Source: Pseudomonadota bacterium (lineage in GTDB: Bacteria; Pseudomonadota; Gammaproteobacteria; Burkholderiales; Burkholderiaceae_C). From it: a DNA stretch of 13,238 nucleotides. The position numbers and the translations under genes were made by a program. The notes beneath the pieces are model-generated. The model searched no databases. It was not told the DNA's origin and saw only the letters and a program-made list of their open reading frames with translations. The stretch lies in the NCBI GenBank assembly GCA_023410975.1, contig JAEYPG010000500.1, positions 1-13,238 on the forward strand, given 5' to 3'. Numbering within the stretch: the stretch's first letter is position 1; the number at the start of each line of letters is the position of its first letter. Below, piece after piece: positions 7,934-13,238 of the stretch.

Positions 7934-9891
7934 CAGCCTTCTTTTTCGAACCAGAATCCCTTGCCATGCTTGTAATGGAATCCGTAGAGATCCAGCACCG
8001 AAGCAAATATGGAACTCTTATCCCGGTCTTGCAGGAGCACCCAGAACGCCCCGCCTTTTGAACGATTGTCTTCCCATTTCACTCCGTGCTGCACGCACAG
8101 CTCCAGCACCGTGGTCATCCGACTATTTGTCAATGTGGGTTTCTTTCGCGAATCCGACATCGCTGGATGACGCGTGGATTCTTCCTGCGAGGCAGACACC
8201 TGTAAAGGTTCATCGGGCCGCCTGAATGCCGGCCAGTAGAAAGGCGTGGCGGCCTTGTCCTGCTGTCTCCCTTCTGACCCGGTGTTCGCAATCGACTTTT
8301 GCCCGATGGCGCTGCTGCCTCCATCGTCCGGGCCTCTGGTGTGACCGCCATGTATGGGCACCCCGCTGCCGCGCTGATGCGCAGATGGCGCAGTGCCAAC
8401 GCCTGCTTCAACTTGCGCTACCCGCTTGGCTGCGCCAGCCTTGTGAATTTTCTTTTTCAGATCGCGCGGTAGCGTGCCGACCAGCTTGCGGAACTCTGCA
8501 TCGAATCTTGGCTCCCAACTGCCGTTATGGCTCAGCCAGGCCTTCAACGATGCGTGACGCCGCTGCTTTAGCTCCGTCAGCGCCAACCACCGGCGTTCAA
8601 GATTGATATCGAGGTTTCTGGTGTCATAGGCGTAGCACGCATTGCCTGTCATGCCGAATTCGACCACCAATAATGGCCCGATGCGCATGACGAATGCGTT
8701 ATTGCCGTCGTCGCTGCCATCCAGCCAGCGTTCGCGCCCTGACATTCTTTTGCGCAGTTCCATGAACGCGCTGCTCTTGTTGCGGCGCGCGTCTCCACCC
8801 AGCACGAACCACATGTCCGTGATAAGCGGCTCCCATTCAAGCCAGTAATTCAGGCGGCGCGGGTCCGCCGCGCCGTCGTGCGACAGCAGTTCGAAAAAGT
8901 CCTTGATAAGCCGGCGCTTGAGCCAGCTTTCAATCATTTGCCTTGCCGGCTCATACCGCACGTGGGCATCCCAGGCCGTGCGTTCCAGCCAGGGATTGCC
9001 AATGCGCTGCAGACAGGTGTCGCGCAGCACCGGATGCTCCGGCTGGTCGCCGCAGTCGGCGTAGCGCGCGACGGTCATGGCCGTGGCGCGCGTGGCGACC
9101 GAAGGCGGTAGCCGCCACTCGGCCCGGTCGTTGACGAGCTCCATCACGCCGCTCAGGCCCGCCTTGAAGGCCGCGTCTTGTCCATTCACAACCGAGCGCA
9201 CGTAAGCCAGCAGTGCCTCCTCCCAGACCCAGGAGGTGTTCTCAATGCCCAGCCCGGCGCAGACCTGCCGCAGTTCCTCGCTGTGGCCCTGCTTGAGGGC
9301 ATTGGCATAGCGGCTGCACGGGTCGTCATGCAGGAGGTTGCGGTGCTCGTCCAACGTCTGCAGCCACTGCGGCATCTGATTGCGCTGCCTGGAAACCTTC
9401 AGCAGAGGCTCCAGCTTCTCGCCCAAGAAGCCGCGCAGCGACAGCCAGTTGCCGGTAGCCGCGCCTTCGGACTTGTTGTGCCGGTCAAAGCCGAAGTAGC
9501 CGCTGAGTAGTCCCTGGTAGCAGCGGCGGAACTGGCGGGGGCCCGACTCCTGGCCTTTCACCTCGTGCAGCAACGCATCAAACACCTCCGCCCGGTCAAT
9601 GATCCGCCACTGCGTGGCCTCCACGGGCAGCGTGACGCCGTAGCAGACGTACTTCAGCTGTCTGAAGTTGGCGGCCTTGCGACGGCGTCCGAACTCGCGC
9701 ACGGCGTCGACGAGCACGTCGCGCTGCGGCACGTCGAGCCCATTGCCGCCGCCGAGACTGCGCTTGAGCTCCCGAAGCACGTTGCTCATGGCCTTGGGAT
9801 CACCCCAGGCCGTGGCATGGCTGGCATGGTTGGCCGAGAAGTCGGCGGCCAGCAGGCCGCGCAGCCGGTCTAACGGTCTTGAATCGGGCAT
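7933..9891 (-). CDS. zorC: ZorC, EH-signature protein of type I Zorya with C-terminal extension
   Basis: ZorC is a cytoplasmic component found only in type I Zorya. It is a DNA-associated protein that acts with ZorD after ZorAB signals. This 652-residue protein has a mostly helical body (1 to about 480). In it, VVEFG (E411) and a downstream WLSHNGSWEPRFD block (H455) match the Glu/His pattern that names the EH-signature domain. Residues about 485-585 form a polar Gly/Ser/Pro/Gln-rich linker that is probably disordered. Residues about 586-652 are a separate small module ending in a GFHYKHGKGFWFEK-type motif. From memory ZorC is usually shorter (about 560 residues), so this module looks like an addition. 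DNA for the module is near 50-52% GC, against about 70% in the body. The start at 9891 overlaps zorB by 22 nt with only a weak AAGAG ribosome site. The stop overlaps zorD by 1 nt. Identity rests on position between zorB and zorD plus the EH motif. Confidence 0.9.
   Translation of the reverse strand: MPDSRPLDRLRGLLAADFSANHASHATAWGDPKAMSNVLRELKRSLGGGNGLDVPQRDVLVDAVREFGRRRKAANFRQLKYVCYGVTLPVEATQWRIIDRAEVFDALLHEVKGQESGPRQFRRCYQGLLSGYFGFDRHNKSEGAATGNWLSLRGFLGEKLEPLLKVSRQRNQMPQWLQTLDEHRNLLHDDPCSRYANALKQGHSEELRQVCAGLGIENTSWVWEEALLAYVRSVVNGQDAAFKAGLSGVMELVNDRAEWRLPPSVATRATAMTVARYADCGDQPEHPVLRDTCLQRIGNPWLERTAWDAHVRYEPARQMIESWLKRRLIKDFFELLSHDGAADPRRLNYWLEWEPLITDMWFVLGGDARRNKSSAFMELRKRMSGRERWLDGSDDGNNAFVMRIGPLLVVEFGMTGNACYAYDTRNLDINLERRWLALTELKQRRHASLKAWLSHNGSWEPRFDAEFRKLVGTLPRDLKKKIHKAGAAKRVAQVEAGVGTAPSAHQRGSGVPIHGGHTRGPDDGGSSAIGQKSIANTGSEGRQQDKAATPFYWPAFRRPDEPLQVSASQEESTRHPAMSDSRKKPTLTNSRMTTVLELCVQHGVKWEDNRSKGGAFWVLLQDRDKSSIFASVLDLYGFHYKHGKGFWFEKEG
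7937..7943 (-). promoter_or_regulatory. Shine-Dalgarno for zorD
   Basis: On the minus strand AAGAAGG lies inside the end of zorC, 3 nt before the first ATG (7933) and 6 nt before the second (7930). The spacing favours the second ATG. The TGATG overlap allows ribosomes ending zorC to restart on zorD. Confidence 0.6.
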
Positions 9892-10619
9892 CGCTCTTTG
9901 GGGTCGAGTGCCTGGGCCAGCGCCTGCTCGTTCACGGGCGGCGCGGGATGGGCCTGTTCATCCTTGAGTTCCTGCCGTGACTTGAATTCCAGCTTGAACT
10001 CGATGCGGCGGCTGTCCTCGGCGGTTGTCCGCAGCGAGTTGAACGAAGCACCGCCCACGAAGAAGCGTGTAGCTATCAGCTGGCGATCTTCAAACGAGAG
10101 CTGCCTTCCACCGGGCTGCTCGCGCAACAGCTCGCACAGCACGCGCTCGCTGCGTTCCAGACTCAGGTTCAGGTTGAAGAGGTACTTGCCGCTCTGGCTG
10201 GCGTAGCCCTCCACCACGGCCCGCTTGAACCACTTGGCACCATCAGGCGTGCGCAGCCGATTCAGCAGCCTGGGCGTGAACTCCATCAGCACCTCTCGCT
10301 GGTTTGCCGACAGCGTGTTCTGCCCCTCGCGTTCGAAGCGGCCTTTCACGCCGAAGTCAATGGTGGTGCCGATGACGTTCCCACCGAGGTCCTTGGCGAT
10401 CGCTTCAATCTCCTTGACCAACTCGCTGATTTCCTGCGAGCGCTCCTTCTCGTCGCGTTCCTCGTCTGAGATCTTCTTCGTGACCGCCAGCAGCGCCACG
10501 CTCAGCGCCACAAGGAACAGCACCATCAGCGCCGACATCAGGTCGGAGAACGAGATCCAGAACGGCCTCTCGCCCTCCTCGCGCGCGTGTCGGGGCGTGC
10601 TCATGCGCAGACTCAGCAT
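9870..10619 (-). CDS. zorB: ZorB, MotB-like stator subunit with OmpA-like domain
   Basis: ZorB is the wall-anchored stator partner of ZorA in the proton-driven Zorya motor. The 249-residue protein has a short charged cytoplasmic N terminus and one transmembrane helix at about 21-46 (WISFSDLMSALMVLFL). D26 is in the position of the ion-carrying Asp of MotB. A charged helical linker (48-80) leads to a periplasmic OmpA-like domain (about 85-215). Its peptidoglycan-binding core reads GYASQSG...FNLNLSLERS, with N149, L152 and R156 in the conserved positions. The usual GHTD Asp is replaced by Ser (S141). The last 35 residues are polar. The start ATG at 10619 has GGAG 7 nt upstream, 18 nt after the zorA stop. 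A later Met (residue 6) is possible but has no better site. Length and topology fit ZorB well. Confidence 0.95.
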   Translation of the reverse strand: MLSLRMSTPRHAREEGERPFWISFSDLMSALMVLFLVALSVALLAVTKKISDEERDEKERSQEISELVKEIEAIAKDLGGNVIGTTIDFGVKGRFEREGQNTLSANQREVLMEFTPRLLNRLRTPDGAKWFKRAVVEGYASQSGKYLFNLNLSLERSERVLCELLREQPGGRQLSFEDRQLIATRFFVGGASFNSLRTTAEDSRRIEFKLEFKSRQELKDEQAHPAPPVNEQALAQALDPKERCPIQDR

Positions 10620-10626
10620 CGTTCAG

Positions 10627-10630
10627 CTCC
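10627..10630 (-). promoter_or_regulatory. Shine-Dalgarno for zorB
   Basis: GGAG on the minus strand, 7 nt before the zorB ATG, occupies the 18-nt gap after the zorA stop and fixes the zorB start at 10619. Confidence 0.65.
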
Positions 10631-10637
10631 GTTGCGC

Positions 10638-13238
10638 TCAAGCCGCCGAGGGCAGTTGCTCCAGTGCATCGCCCAGTTCCTGGATCGAGCCCTTGAGCAG
10701 GTTCACGGCTTGTGAGAGCTCCTGATGGAATTGGGCATTGCCGGTGCGCAAGGTATTGGTGAGGTTCGCGGCGAACTCGGTATGCGCCTGAGCCAGCACG
10801 TCGCTGACGCCATCCAGATAGTTCTCGGCCGTGCGCTGTGCATCCACCAGGCGCTGGCTGGCAACGCCCAAACCTTCGACCAGATCCCGTGTCAGACTGG
10901 CCTCGCGCTTGGCGTTATCCACCGTGGCGTTCAGGTCCGCGACCATGGCTGCCAAGGCGTCGCGCACCTGTCGCTGATCAGCCAACACTTGCTGCGTGGC
11001 ACCCAGCGCTTGCCCCAGACCTTCGCCCGCTTGGACGAACCTGTGCGCGGTCGTGTCGAGCCCGGCCGTGGCGGAACGGATGCTGTCCAGGCCATCGCCC
11101 AGCCGTTCGGCCGCACCTTGCAGCTTCTCGGCGCCCGTGTTCATGCGCTCGATGCTGCTGCTGGCACCCACTTGCAGCTTGTCCACCGCGTCGCGCATGC
11201 CTTGGCTGGCACTGCTCACCGCGCCCGTCAGGCGCTCGATGTCCTGCTTCTGCGCCTGAGCCCAGGTGGCGTAGAGCTTGGCCAGCTCGGCGTGACCTTC
11301 CTGGTTCTGACGGCCAGCCGCCGCGATCTGCTCCTTCAGGCGTTCCACCAGCTCGCCGATGCGCAGCGACAGGTCGGACAGCAATCGCTGGATCGCCTCG
11401 GCACTGCGCTGCCGCTCCACGCCACTGCGTTCGGTGTCGTCGCGCGCTGCCGCTTGGAGCTGCTGCACCAGGGCCTTCATGTCTGTGGCCAGGGCCGCCA
11501 CCGTGTCGCGCATGTGCTGTGCCAGTGCCTCCACGCCCGCACGGTTGCCTGCGCCGGTCTCGGCCACGACGCCTTGCAGTTGCTGCAGCAGCGCCTTCAC
11601 GCCGTCGGCAAGCTCCTGCTGCCCGGCCTTGTTGTGGTCACCCTGCTCGATGACTTGAGCTCCGAGGCGCTGCACCAGCTCCTTCATGCTGTCGCCCAGC
11701 TCCTGCACCATGGCCCGCATGCCGGCGGCCTGCTCCTGCAGCTGCTTGCCCGCGCCACCAACCGCCTTGCCGGTCTCGTCCTGCAGCTGCAGTACCAGGG
11801 AGCGCGTGCTGTCGGCCAGTTCCTGAACCATCTGCCGCATCTGTTCCACCACCTGCTGCTGGCTCTCGCGCACGCCGCCCACGCTGCTGGCGGTCTCGGC
11901 CTTCAGTTGCTCCAGCAGGGCCTGCATGCCCATGCCCAGCTCCTGCACCATGTGCCCGATCTGCTCTGCCAGCGCCTGCTGTCCCGCGCGGGTCTCGCCC
12001 GCATTGGCCGCAACCGCGGCCTGCATCTCCAGCACGAGGGCGCGCATGCCGTCGGCCATCTCCTGCATCGAGCTGCGCATCTGCTGCGCCAACTCCTTTT
12101 GGCTGGACTGGGTTTCGCCCGCGGCGTCGCGTGCCGCCTTCTGCAGCTCATGCACCACCGCCTTCATGCTGTCCGCCAGCTCCTGCATCGAGCGGCGCAT
12201 CTGCTCGGCGGCCTCGGCTTGGCGGGCGGCGCTGCTGGCCGCGTCGGCCTCGGCCTGGGCCTGCAGTCGGCGCACCATGGCATCCATGCCCTCGCCCAGG
12301 CGCGCGAGCATCGACTCCAGGGCCGATGCCGTCTCACCCTGCCCGTGCGCGATGCTCTGCTTGATGCCGTCGATGAAGGCTGCCATCTGCGCGTTGGCCT
12401 CGCTCTGGCGGGCGTTCATCGACGCCATCAGGTCCTCCATGCGCTTGGCCATCGACTCCGCCGCGCCCGAGCCCGCCTGCTCCACCCGCTCGGCCAGCTG
12501 ATCGAAGCGGCTGGCCGTGGCCTGGATCGACTGCGCCGTCTGCTGCAGCACCTCGTTCATGCCGCGCATCTGGGAGCCGAACATCTGTTCCATGCGCTCG
12601 CTGAAGCTGCTGAGCACGTCGGTCAGCAGCTTGTTGACCGCCTCGCCCTGGTTGCCGCCTACGGTCTGCACCGCGTTCGAAATACGATCCAGCGGCTCCT
12701 TCAGGCCTTCGCTGAGGCTGGCGGTGATCTGCGAGCCGAGCTGCGTGCTCGTAGCCGTCATCGCGGCAACCTGGCGCTGCGTCATCTCCTCAAGCACTTG
12801 CTTGAGATCCGTGACCAGCGACTCCTTCATCTGCATCGCCTGGGTGGCGGACGTCTCCGAGGCCTCGACCAGGCGCTTGAGATATTCCTCGCCCGCCCCC
12901 GCATCAAAAAGGCTGTCAATGAGGCTGCAAAGGCGGTCGATTTCCGCGTAGCGGCGGTTGATGACCAGCTTCTCAGCGAAAGTCACCAGCATCGCGAAGA
13001 AGATGGCAACGCCGGATACGACGAAGGCCCCTCCCACGCTCTGGATCAGCGTGGCCAGGCTATTGCGCACCACCGCCGCGTCATCGGTGACCTCGAAGCC
13101 CTTCAAGCCCAAGATCAACCCGGAGAACGTGCCGATGATCCCCAGCCCGGTAAGGATCCCGGGCAGGTGCTTGAAGAATTCCGTATGCAGCCGTGTGCCG
13201 ACCAAGCTGTGCTCGGTGAAGAAAGCATTGGCCATGGC
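10638..13238 (-). CDS. zorA: ZorA, MotA-like motor subunit with long helical tail (5' end cut off)
   Basis: ZorA forms the inner-membrane motor channel with ZorB, and its long cytoplasmic tail relays envelope sensing to the effectors. The frame is open to the window edge (Ala codon at 13236-13238), so the Met at 13235 is probably internal. MotA/ZorA proteins have an earlier transmembrane helix that is missing here. Numbering from that Met, helices 25-44 (LPGILTGLGIIGTFSGLILGL) and 64-86 (IQSVGGAFVVSGVAIFFAMLV) match the MotA/ExbB pore helices. Residues from about 95 to the end are Ala/Gln/Glu/Met-rich, almost free of proline and long-helical. Residues 306-654 are nine 40-residue tandem units, one of them short. 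The distal 655-865 resembles non-repeating MCP-like coiled coil. The visible 866 residues already exceed the approximately 730 I recall for E. coli ZorA, so the tail is lengthened. It is the first recognised gene of the operon; its promoter lies outside the window. Confidence 0.94.
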   Translation of the reverse strand, partial: AMANAFFTEHSLVGTRLHTEFFKHLPGILTGLGIIGTFSGLILGLKGFEVTDDAAVVRNSLATLIQSVGGAFVVSGVAIFFAMLVTFAEKLVINRRYAEIDRLCSLIDSLFDAGAGEEYLKRLVEASETSATQAMQMKESLVTDLKQVLEEMTQRQVAAMTATSTQLGSQITASLSEGLKEPLDRISNAVQTVGGNQGEAVNKLLTDVLSSFSERMEQMFGSQMRGMNEVLQQTAQSIQATASRFDQLAERVEQAGSGAAESMAKRMEDLMASMNARQSEANAQMAAFIDGIKQSIAHGQGETASALESMLARLGEGMDAMVRRLQAQAEADAASSAARQAEAAEQMRRSMQELADSMKAVVHELQKAARDAAGETQSSQKELAQQMRSSMQEMADGMRALVLEMQAAVAANAGETRAGQQALAEQIGHMVQELGMGMQALLEQLKAETASSVGGVRESQQQVVEQMRQMVQELADSTRSLVLQLQDETGKAVGGAGKQLQEQAAGMRAMVQELGDSMKELVQRLGAQVIEQGDHNKAGQQELADGVKALLQQLQGVVAETGAGNRAGVEALAQHMRDTVAALATDMKALVQQLQAAARDDTERSGVERQRSAEAIQRLLSDLSLRIGELVERLKEQIAAAGRQNQEGHAELAKLYATWAQAQKQDIERLTGAVSSASQGMRDAVDKLQVGASSSIERMNTGAEKLQGAAERLGDGLDSIRSATAGLDTTAHRFVQAGEGLGQALGATQQVLADQRQVRDALAAMVADLNATVDNAKREASLTRDLVEGLGVASQRLVDAQRTAENYLDGVSDVLAQAHTEFAANLTNTLRTGNAQFHQELSQAVNLLKGSIQELGDALEQLPSAA
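11274..12320 (-). repeat. Tandem 40-residue (120 bp) repeats in the ZorA tail
   Basis: Nine in-frame units begin at minus-strand positions 12320, 12200, 12080, 11960, 11840, 11720, about 11606, 11513 and 11393. Six are exactly 120 bp apart. The protein consensus begins M-R-x-M-V-Q-E-L-x-D-S-M-K-x-L-V-x-x-L-Q, then an Ala-rich spacer with E-T/G, then x-x-Q-x-x-L-A-E-Q. Unit 5 to unit 6 has lost 11 residues at the junction. DNA identity is still visible: on the plus strand, TCCTG followed by CA and a similar 13-base stretch recurs at 11701, 11821, 11941, 12061 and 12181. Helix-friendly composition and lack of proline fit a continuous coiled coil. The repeats probably arose by internal duplication. 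Confidence 0.9.

Noticed and set aside
11700..12200. The regular 120-bp periodicity as a CRISPR array or satellite DNA
   Set aside because: The period is in frame within zorA and preserves a helical protein repeat, with substitutions spread throughout rather than unique spacers between identical repeats.
10638..13238. The long tail protein as a chemotaxis receptor
   Set aside because: It has MCP-like Ala/Gln-rich helices but lacks the conserved signalling hairpin tip. The MotA-type pore helices and adjacent zorB identify it as ZorA.

Overview
The window is GC-rich (roughly 60-70% in most coding stretches), tightly packed and free of visible RNA genes, phage genes or intact transposons. Codon use and GC content suggest a Gram-negative proteobacterium such as a Burkholderiales or Pseudomonas-like host. 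That placement is an inference from composition, not from a marker gene.

Right two-thirds (minus strand, 13238 down to 4634): a type I Zorya anti-phage operon in the order zorA-zorB-zorC-zorD. ZorA is a MotA-like motor protein with a very long helical tail, and its first residues lie beyond the window edge. ZorB is a MotB-like stator partner with an OmpA-like wall-binding domain. ZorC is an EH-signature protein, here with an extra C-terminal module. ZorD is a SNF2-family ATPase/helicase. The genes are 18 nt apart (A-B), overlap by 22 nt (B-C) and overlap by 1 nt (C-D), so they are almost certainly one translationally coupled transcript. In the known Zorya model, ZorAB is a proton-driven, wall-anchored motor that senses envelope perturbation by phage. 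It signals through the ZorA tail to the cytoplasmic effectors ZorC and ZorD, which act on incoming DNA.

Left third (plus strand, 1 to 4431): the end of an unidentified gene followed by three coupled genes. These encode a large dynamin/SrfC-like P-loop GTPase (about 778 aa), a second, smaller P-loop GTPase with a C-terminal coiled coil (377 aa), and a tail-anchored protein of unknown family (291 aa). Stop/start overlaps (TGATG, ATGA, then 5 nt) mark one operon of at least four genes. Two different GTPases plus a membrane-anchored partner beside Zorya make this the best candidate in the window for a little-described conflict or membrane-acting system.

The two operons converge tail to tail across about 200 bp (4432-4633), which holds no convincing gene or strong terminator. 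The most notable new structures are an almost perfect 40-residue (120 bp) tandem repeat in the ZorA tail, with one 11-residue deletion, and a lower-GC C-terminal module joined to ZorC by a roughly 100-residue linker.
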